From contig CALKIA010000555.1 of NCBI GenBank assembly GCA_937988705.1, forward strand, positions 1 through 10,456: 10,456 bases of DNA, read 5' to 3'. The notes beneath the pieces are model-generated. The model made no database searches. It worked only from the letters and a program-made list of their open reading frames with translations, and had not been told where the DNA came from. Both the position numbers and the translations under genes were made by a program. Below, in pieces: positions 1 to 6,158 of this stretch (position 1 is its first letter; each line of letters starts with the position of its first letter). Source of the stretch: an uncultured Chloroflexota bacterium. Its GTDB lineage: Bacteria > Chloroflexota > Anaerolineae > Aggregatilineales > Phototrophicaceae.

Positions 1-1058
1 TATTCTTTGGTGTAGCCATAGCCCCCATGCGCCTGAATCGCGTCTTCGGCGGCCTTGTTGCCCGCTTCGGTGCTGATGTATTTGGCGATGGCCCCTTCGG
101 TCTGCAGGCCGAGTTCGCCGCTGTCCAGCCGATCCGCCACCCATTCGATGTAGCTGCGCCCGGCTTCGAGCCGCGCAGCGTTGGGGACGATCAGCTTATG
201 GGTGTAGCCCTGCTTCTGGCTGAGTGGTTCGCCGCCCTGAATGCGTTCCTGCGAGTAGCGGATGGCGCGCTTGAGGGCTTCCCAGCCCGCGCCCATGCCG
301 AATGCGCCGACCATCAGGCGGGTGTAGCCGAACACCGCCGCGGCATGCACCAAGCCTTGACCTTCGACACAGCCGAGCAACCGATCAGCGGTGACATACA
401 CATCTTCGAGGAACAGCGCCGCCGTGCTGCTGGCGCGAATGCCGTGCTTATCTTCCGGTTTGCCACAGGTGAAGCCGGGAGCGTCTTTTTCGACTACGAA
501 CCACGACGGGCCGTTCGGTGCGAGCGCGAGAATGGTGTAAATCTCCGCCTGTCCGCCGTTGCTGATCCACTGTTTGCGGCCGGTGATGTTGTAGCCGACG
601 ATCACGTCATTTTCCATGACCGGGACGGCCTTGGTGGTCATGGCGGCGAGGTCACTGCCCGCGCTCGGTTCAGTCGCGCCGTAACCCACCAGCAGCGACT
701 CGTTCGCAATCCGGCTCATCCAGTAATGCTTTTGTTCCGGTGTTCCACCCACGGTGATCGGGTCTGAACCCAAAAAGGTTGCCAACACGCCCGTCGCAAT
801 CCCGAGATCGATCGAAGCCATGAGTTCGGAAACCCGGTAAATGTCGTAAGCTCCGCCGCCCAGCCCGTCATCGGCTTCTTCGATGAACAGCAGGTGCAGA
901 CCAAGCTGGGATGGATCATAGAGTTCAGTTAAAACGTCGCGGGGAAATTCATCTTTGTGGTCGAGTTCGCGTAAGTATTCCGACGTGAGCTTCTTGTCGG
1001 CATACTTACGGAGGGTATCCAAGATCATATCTCGCGTATCGCTGTCAAGACGGGGCAT
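1..1058 (-). CDS. Acyl-CoA dehydrogenase, C-terminus cut by window edge
   Basis: This is an FAD-dependent acyl-CoA dehydrogenase, which oxidises an acyl-CoA to the trans-2-enoyl-CoA and passes electrons to ETF. The minus-strand reading begins MPRLDSDTRD and gives 352 residues before the window ends. Family signatures seen are YGATEPSAGSD (about residues 122-132, the substrate/FAD signature), KQWISNGG (about 162-169) and QAHGGYGY (about 342-349, the second family signature). Family members usually run about 380 residues or more, and the catalytic Glu normally lies some 25 residues after the GGxGY motif. It is therefore outside the window and cannot be checked. The start at 1058 is preceded by AGAGGT at good spacing. 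The gene has its own upstream region and is separated from the GMC gene by a terminator hairpin. The substrate cannot be told from sequence; a role in fatty-acid, branched-chain or steroid side-chain oxidation is possible. Confidence 0.95.
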   Translation of the reverse strand, partial: MPRLDSDTRDMILDTLRKYADKKLTSEYLRELDHKDEFPRDVLTELYDPSQLGLHLLFIEEADDGLGGGAYDIYRVSELMASIDLGIATGVLATFLGSDPITVGGTPEQKHYWMSRIANESLLVGYGATEPSAGSDLAAMTTKAVPVMENDVIVGYNITGRKQWISNGGQAEIYTILALAPNGPSWFVVEKDAPGFTCGKPEDKHGIRASSTAALFLEDVYVTADRLLGCVEGQGLVHAAAVFGYTRLMVGAFGMGAGWEALKRAIRYSQERIQGGEPLSQKQGYTHKLIVPNAARLEAGRSYIEWVADRLDSGELGLQTEGAIAKYISTEAGNKAAEDAIQAHGGYGYTKE

Positions 1059-1077
1059 AGTGATGACCTCTCACAAT
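1057..1077 (-). promoter_or_regulatory. Operator-like palindrome over the RBS and start codon
   Basis: The minus strand reads ATTGTGA-GAGGTCA-TCACTAT, an imperfect palindrome with a 7-nt centre. It contains the AGAGGT Shine-Dalgarno and the first two bases of the acyl-CoA dehydrogenase start codon. The same half-sites recur in inverted orientation at 1170-1189. The TGTGA-N-TCACT pattern resembles sites of the CRP/FNR family, but the regulator is unknown. A bound protein here could block elongation or translation. Confidence 0.4.
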
Positions 1078-1129
1078 TTCTGCGTGTTGTTATCTACGCA
1101 TCTTAACGAGAGGTGCAGTTCCATATGCA

Positions 1130-1159
1130 GTTATAAATGTAATGGAATCGAGGGTGCAA
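1130..1159 (-). promoter_or_regulatory. Candidate promoter of the acyl-CoA dehydrogenase gene
   Basis: Read on the minus strand, TTGCAC (1159-1154) and TATAAC (1135-1130) are 18 nt apart. The -10 matches the sigma-70 consensus in 5 of 6 bases and the -35 in 3 of 6. Transcription would start near 1123, giving a leader of about 65 nt. Two direct copies of TGCAGTT on the plus strand (1114-1120 and 1126-1132) overlap the -10 and the expected start. The assignment is by eye only. Confidence 0.45.
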
Positions 1160-1169
1160 AATACCCTGT

Positions 1170-1189
1170 ATTGTGAAAGGTATCACTAT
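1170..1189 (+). promoter_or_regulatory. Operator-like palindrome upstream of the -35
   Basis: The plus strand reads ATTGTGA-AAGGTA-TCACTAT. Both 7-nt half-sites are identical to those at 1057-1077, but the copy lies in inverted orientation 92 nt away. Its centre is about 56 bp upstream of the predicted transcription start, near the spacing used by upstream activators that contact RNA polymerase. It resembles a CRP/FNR-type site (TGTGA-N6-TCACA) with one mismatch in the core. Confidence 0.45.
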
Positions 1190-1246
1190 TAAATGAGAAT
1201 TTGATTAATGCTGCGTCCGACGGGTGGCTGTCGTTGAAAAGCTATA

Positions 1247-1277
1247 CAACAGGATGGCGCAGCGCGTCATCCTGTTG
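1247..1277 (-). terminator. Strong hairpin after the GMC oxidoreductase gene
   Basis: CAACAGGATG and CATCCTGTTG are perfect 10-bp arms. The inner bases add one G-U and three G-C pairs, giving a 14-bp stem with a 3-nt loop. It begins 22 nt past the GMC stop codon (stop at 1302-1300). On the minus strand it is followed by TATAGCTTTTC, a weak U-tract. It most likely ends the GMC transcript and insulates the acyl-CoA dehydrogenase gene. Confidence 0.75.
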
Positions 1278-1299
1278 CTTTGGGAGCAGGCCCGCAGAT

Positions 1300-2895
1300 T
1301 TAGGCTTTTGCGGGGATGCAACTCATGGCGTATTCCGCCATCGCCGCGATTGTCAGACTCGGATTCACGCCGGGGTTGCCGGGGATAATTGACCCGTCAA
1401 TCACATACAGGCCGGGGTAGTTGTGAATCTGGCAGTCCGCATCGATCACACCATCATGGGCGTCGCGTCCGAACGGGCAGCCGCCGAGGATATGGGCGGT
1501 GATCGGAATGTTGAACAGGCTTTCGTTGATCGAGCCGAGCGGTACGGCATTCGTTTTTTCGCCGAAGCGACGCGTGACCTGATGCCCGATATCAATCTTG
1601 GTCGGGATGCTCTTTTCCGCATCGGCCTCGGAGACGAGATTCTTCACGCCGAACGTGAACAGACTGCGCCCGCGTTTGACGCGAATGTAGTTGTCCGTAT
1701 GCTGCATCACCAGCATGATGGTTGCGCGCTGCGCCCAACCGGGTAGGGCATGGGTCTTCGCGAAATCGACCGGGTGCGTGACGATTTCGAGGATCGATTT
1801 GCCAATACGTGCCAGAATGCTGCCTTGATTGATCATCGGGCCAGCGAGATAGCGCATGAGCGATGATCCTGCGGGATAGCGAACTGGTTCGATGCTGGTC
1901 ACGTCATCGGCGTTGAAAATTGAGGTGATGGCTACGCCTTCGGAAAAGTCGATGTTCGTATCGCGGTTGACTGCGCCGAGCAGCGATTCGCTGTTGGTGC
2001 GCACACGTGTGCCGAGGCAGCTCGAAATACTGGGCAGGGAGCGCGTATCTTCCTTACAGCGGAAGAGCAAGCGCAGTGTACCGAGCGCGCCTGCCGAGAA
2101 GATCACGTTGCGGGCGCGGACGTTCCACACGCGGCGGGGAATTTGCGCCGTCGAGCGCCACATCTTCACCTCGTAGCGGGCGCCGTCTTTTTCAGTGGCC
2201 GCGAGTGGCTTAACGTCGCGGACTTCAGTTTCGGCCCACACTTCCGCGCCGTGCTTTTCCGCGAAGTACAAATAGTTTTTCACCAGCGTGTTTTTGGCAT
2301 TGTGCTTGCAGCCGATCATGCAGCCGCCGCAGTGCGTGCAGCCCGCCCGTGCGGGGCCTTCGCCGCCAAAATAGGGATCAGGGACTTCTTTGCCGGGTTC
2401 ACCGAAGTACGCGCCAACTGTCGCTGGCCGGAACGTGCCCGCCGTGCCGAGCTCCTGTGCGATCTCTTTCAACACATGATCGGCGGGCCACAAGCGCGGA
2501 TTTTCTGCCACGCCGAGCATACGCCGCGCTGTGGCATAGTGCGGTTCGAGGATTGAGCGCCAGTCGTGGGGGAACTTCCAGCCTTCCTTCGCGAAGGAGG
2601 CTTCGTCAGGCGCCATCAGCACGTTAGCATAGCCCAAACTGCCACCGCCGACGCCCGAACCGTGTAACACCAGCACATTTTTCAACGGGCTGATTTGTAA
2701 AATGCCAAAGCAGCGCAGGGCGGGTGCCCATAGATACTTGCGCATGTTCCAGTTTGACTTGGGAAAATCAGCATCCTTAAAGCGTTTGCCGCGCTCAATC
2801 ACAAGGACGCTGTAACCCTTCTCTCTGAGCCGCATCGCGGAGACGCTGCCGCCGAAACCAGAGCCAACAATGACATAATCGTAAGTAACAGTCAC
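1300..2895 (-). CDS. GMC-family FAD oxidoreductase, cholesterol-oxidase (ChoD)-like
   Basis: This is a flavoenzyme of the GMC superfamily, closest in pattern to the ChoD branch of putative cholesterol or sterol oxidases. With the chosen start it has 531 residues. Features in order are a Rossmann FAD motif GSGFGG (11-16), the second FAD-contact motif GSGVGGGSLGYAN (about 79-91) and a Cys cluster CTHCGGCMIGC (C186, C189, C192, C196). The C-terminal GMC signature has HILGG (H468) and DGSIIPGNPGVNPSLTI (from about 500), holding the His/Asn pair typical of the active site. No signal peptide is seen, so it is probably cytoplasmic. The frame is open to a TTG at 2913, but the GTG at 2895 has GAGGT 7 nt upstream and puts the Rossmann motif at the usual distance from the N-terminus. 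The gene lies downstream of the LysM/anti-sigma gene on the same strand. The alcohol substrate is not known. Confidence 0.9.
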   Translation of the reverse strand: MTVTYDYVIVGSGFGGSVSAMRLREKGYSVLVIERGKRFKDADFPKSNWNMRKYLWAPALRCFGILQISPLKNVLVLHGSGVGGGSLGYANVLMAPDEASFAKEGWKFPHDWRSILEPHYATARRMLGVAENPRLWPADHVLKEIAQELGTAGTFRPATVGAYFGEPGKEVPDPYFGGEGPARAGCTHCGGCMIGCKHNAKNTLVKNYLYFAEKHGAEVWAETEVRDVKPLAATEKDGARYEVKMWRSTAQIPRRVWNVRARNVIFSAGALGTLRLLFRCKEDTRSLPSISSCLGTRVRTNSESLLGAVNRDTNIDFSEGVAITSIFNADDVTSIEPVRYPAGSSLMRYLAGPMINQGSILARIGKSILEIVTHPVDFAKTHALPGWAQRATIMLVMQHTDNYIRVKRGRSLFTFGVKNLVSEADAEKSIPTKIDIGHQVTRRFGEKTNAVPLGSINESLFNIPITAHILGGCPFGRDAHDGVIDADCQIHNYPGLYVIDGSIIPGNPGVNPSLTIAAMAEYAMSCIPAKA

Positions 2896-2902
2896 GATGT
2901 TA

Positions 2903-2907
2903 ACCTC
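2903..2907 (-). promoter_or_regulatory. Shine-Dalgarno deciding the GTG start of the GMC gene
   Basis: GAGGT on the minus strand lies 7 nt before the GTG at 2895-2893. The in-frame TTG at 2913-2911 has no comparable site upstream, so the GTG start is preferred. Confidence 0.6.
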
Positions 2908-2932
2908 GACCAACTTTTTGTGTTTGCCGCCA

Positions 2933-2963
2933 ATCGTACTGCATTTGTGCCTATTCGCACAAA
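2933..2963 (-). promoter_or_regulatory. Palindrome with possible overlapping promoter, GMC gene
   Basis: TTTGTGC (2944-2950) and GCACAAA (2957-2963) form a 7-bp inverted repeat with a 6-nt centre, directly after the stop codon of the LysM/anti-sigma gene. On the minus strand TTGTGC (2962-2957) and TACGAT (2938-2933) are 18 nt apart and could be -35 and -10 boxes for the GMC gene. The palindrome would then be an operator over the -35. Alternatively it is a weak terminator, but no U-tract follows. The 68-bp gap also allows simple read-through. Confidence 0.3.
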
Positions 2964-3962
2964 CTAGTCGTCATCATCGTTGTCGTCATCGCCACTGCCG
3001 CCCCCACCGCCTGAACCGCCGTGGTCGTCCGCGTTGTCATTGCCGTTGTCACTACCGGTGTTGTCGTTGCCGCCGCCCGAACTGCCGCTGCTGCCACCCC
3101 CACCGGAAGCGTCAATATTGTCGTTTCCGCTGACACCGCCCACTTGTGGCGCAGTACCGCCCCCCGTTGACTGGGTCGGGGGGACGAGCGGCGGCACATA
3201 GACCTGCTGTCCGATGACGAGCAGCCGCGCATCCGTCAGGCAGTTGACACGCATGATCTCGTTCACCGTGGTGCTGCCGCGCACCGCCAGACTCGACAGC
3301 GTATCGCCAGCCTGGATGCGGTGGATTACCCAGCCCGCGGGAATAGGAACCGTGCAGCCCGTGATGGCATTGGTCGGCAGCGCCGTGTGCGTGAGGGTGG
3401 GTACGGGCGTACTGCTGGGGCGCGGCGTATTCGTTGATGGCAGCGCGATTGTCGTCTCCGTCGGCGTACTGCTGGGCGAAGGCGTGCTGCTCGGTGTACT
3501 GCTTGCGGTGGGTGTCGTCGTCGACGTTGGCGTCACGGTTGGCGTACCTGTCGGCGTCGCGGTTAGGGTTGGTGTGACCGTATGCGTGCTCAGAAACTCA
3601 GTAGTCGGCGTTGGTTCTGCCTGATTCAGCCGCGAGAGCAGGGCGGAGCCGCCGACGATGGCAAACACAAACACGATCAGCAGACTGGCGACCAGCGGCA
3701 GTATGCGCAGTATGGGCGGAGTCGGTCGCCGCATGGGTGTGAGCGCGAGCGTATCCATAATGTTGGCGCGGACGCGCGCTTTGGCAGCCAGCACCTCGTT
3801 CGAGTCGCTTTGGGCGCGGCGCATAAGCAGACCGGCCTCCAACATCGGACGCAGATCAAGTGCATATTCCGGATAGCGCCGTAGGCACTCCGCGATGGTT
3901 TCACCGTTCGCCAGACGGTCGATGCAGTCATTGAAGGCGTTGATCAAGCGCTGATCAGCCAT
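2964..3962 (-). CDS. Putative transmembrane anti-sigma factor with extracytoplasmic LysM domain
   Basis: This is a 332-residue single-pass membrane protein. Residues about 5-75 form a cytoplasmic helical region with the pattern CIDRLANGETIAECL..YPEYALDLRPML, which I associate with regulators next to ECF sigma genes in Chloroflexota; I see no classic HxxxCxxC zinc site. A hydrophobic segment at about 85-107 is followed by a Thr/Ser/Pro linker (116-198). A LysM domain (about 209-258) has AGW..HRIQAGDTLSSLA and ends VYVPP, with Cys203 and Cys241 flanking it. The tail (262-332) is Gly/Asn/Asp-rich and ends in DDDNDDDD. The ATG at 3962 has GGCGAGG upstream and overlaps the sigma gene by 8 nt, indicating translational coupling; an in-frame TTG lies two codons earlier. 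LysM domains bind N-acetylglucosamine polymers such as peptidoglycan, so it could sense the wall and hold the sigma factor. The anti-sigma role is inferred from topology and position. Confidence 0.8.
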   Translation of the reverse strand: MADQRLINAFNDCIDRLANGETIAECLRRYPEYALDLRPMLEAGLLMRRAQSDSNEVLAAKARVRANIMDTLALTPMRRPTPPILRILPLVASLLIVFVFAIVGGSALLSRLNQAEPTPTTEFLSTHTVTPTLTATPTGTPTVTPTSTTTPTASSTPSSTPSPSSTPTETTIALPSTNTPRPSSTPVPTLTHTALPTNAITGCTVPIPAGWVIHRIQAGDTLSSLAVRGSTTVNEIMRVNCLTDARLLVIGQQVYVPPLVPPTQSTGGGTAPQVGGVSGNDNIDASGGGGSSGSSGGGNDNTGSDNGNDNADDHGGSGGGGGSGDDDNDDDD

Positions 3963-4524
3963 GGTCAAGGCCCTCGCCTAAAATGCCACGAAGCGTGTTC
4001 ACCGCCCGAAACTGGAGCGACTTGATCGCGCTCACAGACTTGCCCATAATGTCGGCAGTTGCCTGAATGTCGAGCGCTTGTCCGAAGCGCAGGACGAGCA
4101 CTTCTTGCTGTTCCGCCGCCAGCATGCTGATGGCCTGCCGGGTGCGTTCGCTGGACAGTGAGCGTAGATACCGCGCCTCGGCGTCTTCATCGCTGGATGG
4201 AAACCACTCCTCGAGCGTGGTGGTCGGAAACTGCTTGACCTTGCCGTAATGCACGTTGATTTCGTTGCGCGCGACTTTGAACAGCCAGCCGCGTAGGCTT
4301 TGACGGGGCGCGGTGTGACTCTTGAAGGCGATGACCATTTTGACGAATACGTCACTCGCAATATCCTCCGCGAGCGCGGCATCGCCAACGCGCAAACGGA
4401 TGTATTGGTAGATCGGCGAGAAATAGCTCTCGTAAATCCGCATGATCGCATCCTGCTCACCCTGACGTGCACGGATGAGAAGTTGATCTTCAACGGAGAT
4501 GTCAGGGAGGACGAGCACGATCAT
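3955..4524 (-). CDS. ECF-type RNA polymerase sigma factor
   Basis: This 189-residue protein has the two-domain layout of ECF sigma factors. The sigma-2 region spans about 24-93, with YESYFSPIYQYI, AEDIASDVFVKM and LRGWLFKVARNEI. The sigma-4 helix-turn-helix spans about 122-181, with LAAEQQEVLVLRF, QATADIMGKSVSAIKSL and a final helix FRAVNTLRGIL. It would direct RNA polymerase to a small regulon, probably under control of the overlapping membrane protein. The ATG at 4524 lies 7 nt after the glycosyltransferase stop. No good Shine-Dalgarno is seen (GGAAAG is too far upstream), so translation probably couples to the upstream gene. A GTG two codons later is an alternative start. The frame stays open upstream to 5046, but that extension runs antiparallel-free inside the glycosyltransferase gene in another frame and is not coding. 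Confidence 0.93.
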   Translation of the reverse strand: MIVLVLPDISVEDQLLIRARQGEQDAIMRIYESYFSPIYQYIRLRVGDAALAEDIASDVFVKMVIAFKSHTAPRQSLRGWLFKVARNEINVHYGKVKQFPTTTLEEWFPSSDEDAEARYLRSLSSERTRQAISMLAAEQQEVLVLRFGQALDIQATADIMGKSVSAIKSLQFRAVNTLRGILGEGLDHG

Positions 4525-4531
4525 AGGCGGG

Positions 4532-6031
4532 CTAGGGACTTTCCACAGGGTTGATGCGCCACACATAATTGTACCGATCTTGAAACACGACTTCCATAGC
4601 CGGATCGGCGGCCGCTTGTTGGCGGAAATCATCGTGACTGGCGTCACTGACCACATAGCGCGCGCCGAAGACAAAACTGATGAGATTGGAGGGGTTTTCG
4701 ATTTCGCCCCGCGTGAGGGCGACCCACTGATCCCATTTGACCGGATCAGCGAGCTGGAGATAAGTGGGATCGAGCCCGACGATATAGGCATTATCCGGGT
4801 TGTAGAAGAACAGCCGTGTGAAATCGTCCCAATCCGTCTGAAAGATGATCTCGCCATCCGGGACATTTTCGCGCATCCATGCCGCTGCCCCCGCAAAATA
4901 GTCCGGCGAGCGTGAATCGCGCGCCTGATAATAAGCGGCGGGCAGGGTCGTGTAGGCGAGGATGAGCAGCCCCGCCGCACCCACCAGCGGAAATAGCGGA
5001 CGCCACGCGAGGCGCTTGGGGAGCAGCGCCGCGAAGTCGATGCCACGCCCCCATGAAGCCGCCGCGAACAGAAGCGCGAAGGCCGGGAAATACTCGATAA
5101 AGCGGCGCGAGCGCATCAACATGAACAGCGTGAGCAGCGCGCACAGCAGCAGTACCGTTTCCATCCGGTCACGCTTGCTGCCTTCACCACTGCGCAGACT
5201 CGGCGCGAGCACGCCAAGCGCCAGCATCACCAGCGCACCGACCGAGTTGTAGAGCAAATCGCCCGTATCATACGGATACCATTCGTTCCCGAGGCGCACA
5301 CTGTTGGCGATATCCACTTTCGCCACGAGATGATCCCAGATGAAGGCGAGGTTCTGTGGGAAGTACGGGTTGATCACCAGCCCGAGGACCATACCGACTA
5401 ACGCATAAATCAGCGGACGCGGCTCGAATCGTCGATCCACGATCCACGCGGCAGCACAGTACAACCCGGCGAACACGGGCATCAGGATGAAGCCGTTGTA
5501 CAGCCACACATACCCGAAGTTGAGCGGGATCAACCAGCGGTAGCGCTTGGTTTGGAGCGCCAGCAGCGCCAATATCAGAAACAACAGGGATGCGCCCTGT
5601 GTGCGGATCATCAGGATGCGGTTGAGAAAGGGTATCGACAGGACGAACATGCCGAGCGCCCACAGCCATGCGTAGCGCACGCCCATGTTACGGAACAGCG
5701 CCCACGCCGCCAACACCACAGCTGCCGCAATACTAACAGTCGCGATTTTCGCGCCGGTCACTTCACCCAGCAGCGTGAAGGGCGCGGCGTATATGTGAAA
5801 GAGCAGATGATGGTCAGTGAAACTTTCTCGGTCGAGGATGGTCAGTGGCAGCCATGGGAAATCGACCCGCAGGCTCCGCTGCTCCAGAATTTCGACGGCC
5901 ATCCGCGTGTGATAGTAATCATCCGTCCCCAAAAATCCCGGCGTTGCGAAAAGGATCACCGCAAAGATGGCGCAGGCGGTGGTGTACAGGGCGAGTGCTT
6001 GAACGAACGTCGGGAGTTTCAGGCTGCGCAT
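4532..6031 (-). CDS. GT-C-type multispan membrane glycosyltransferase, STT3/PglB-like
   Basis: This is a 499-residue integral membrane protein with many hydrophobic segments over about residues 8-375 and a soluble C-terminal domain of about 115 residues. The first outer loop carries GTDDYYH (35-41), matching the acidic first-loop motif of GT-C enzymes such as STT3, AglB and PglB. A second acidic/His motif FTDHH lies at 71-75. The soluble domain holds TDWDDF (399-404), in the place where oligosaccharyltransferases have WWDYG, followed by LFFYN and VGLDPTY. It probably transfers a sugar from a lipid-phosphate donor on the outer membrane face; donor and acceptor are unknown. True oligosaccharyltransferase activity is doubtful because the canonical WWDYG is absent. 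The ATG at 6031 has AAGGA upstream. The gene leads directly into the sigma factor gene. Confidence 0.75.
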   Translation of the reverse strand: MRSLKLPTFVQALALYTTACAIFAVILFATPGFLGTDDYYHTRMAVEILEQRSLRVDFPWLPLTILDRESFTDHHLLFHIYAAPFTLLGEVTGAKIATVSIAAAVVLAAWALFRNMGVRYAWLWALGMFVLSIPFLNRILMIRTQGASLLFLILALLALQTKRYRWLIPLNFGYVWLYNGFILMPVFAGLYCAAAWIVDRRFEPRPLIYALVGMVLGLVINPYFPQNLAFIWDHLVAKVDIANSVRLGNEWYPYDTGDLLYNSVGALVMLALGVLAPSLRSGEGSKRDRMETVLLLCALLTLFMLMRSRRFIEYFPAFALLFAAASWGRGIDFAALLPKRLAWRPLFPLVGAAGLLILAYTTLPAAYYQARDSRSPDYFAGAAAWMRENVPDGEIIFQTDWDDFTRLFFYNPDNAYIVGLDPTYLQLADPVKWDQWVALTRGEIENPSNLISFVFGARYVVSDASHDDFRQQAAADPAMEVVFQDRYNYVWRINPVESP

Positions 6032-6103
6032 AGCTTCAATCCTTCAGGGGGTGCTCAACAGTAAGCCGTGAATGGGGGTAACATCAATTCTGGTGCTGGA
6101 CAA

Positions 6104-6133
6104 GGCTGGGGCGCACATGTGTGCGCCCCAGCC
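6104..6133 (-). terminator. GC-rich hairpin between the secreted LysM gene and the glycosyltransferase gene
   Basis: GGCTGGGGCGCACA and TGTGCGCCCCAGCC are perfect 14-nt arms with only TG between them, so about 13 bp with a 4-nt loop in RNA. It lies 25 nt past the LysM stop and about 70 nt before the glycosyltransferase start. Only TTGTCC follows on the minus strand, so it may be a partial terminator or an mRNA 3'-end stabiliser lowering downstream expression. Confidence 0.6.
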
Positions 6134-6158
6134 CACCGTTTCGAAGGGGCGGTATTAG

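Noticed and set aside
27..767. Plus-strand open frame of 246 codons
   Set aside because: It is antisense to the acyl-CoA dehydrogenase, whose family motifs are continuous on the minus strand. The plus frame matches no family I know.
1..2895. Steroid-degradation cluster based on a ChoD-like enzyme next to an acyl-CoA dehydrogenase
   Set aside because: The two genes are separated by a terminator and a separate promoter, and no other steroid gene is in the window. GMC and acyl-CoA dehydrogenase families are too broad to infer this.
2896..2913. TTG start for the GMC gene
   Set aside because: It has no Shine-Dalgarno, whereas the GTG at 2895 has GAGGT at good distance.
3214..3624. Plus-strand Val/Gly-rich open frame
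   Set aside because: It is the complement of the Thr/Ser/Pro linker of the LysM membrane protein; low-complexity codons keep several frames open.
4525..5046. N-terminal extension of the sigma factor by about 174 residues
   Set aside because: The extension overlaps the glycosyltransferase coding sequence in another frame, is Arg/Ser-rich and lacks any domain. The ATG at 4524 starts just after the glycosyltransferase stop and gives a normal ECF length.
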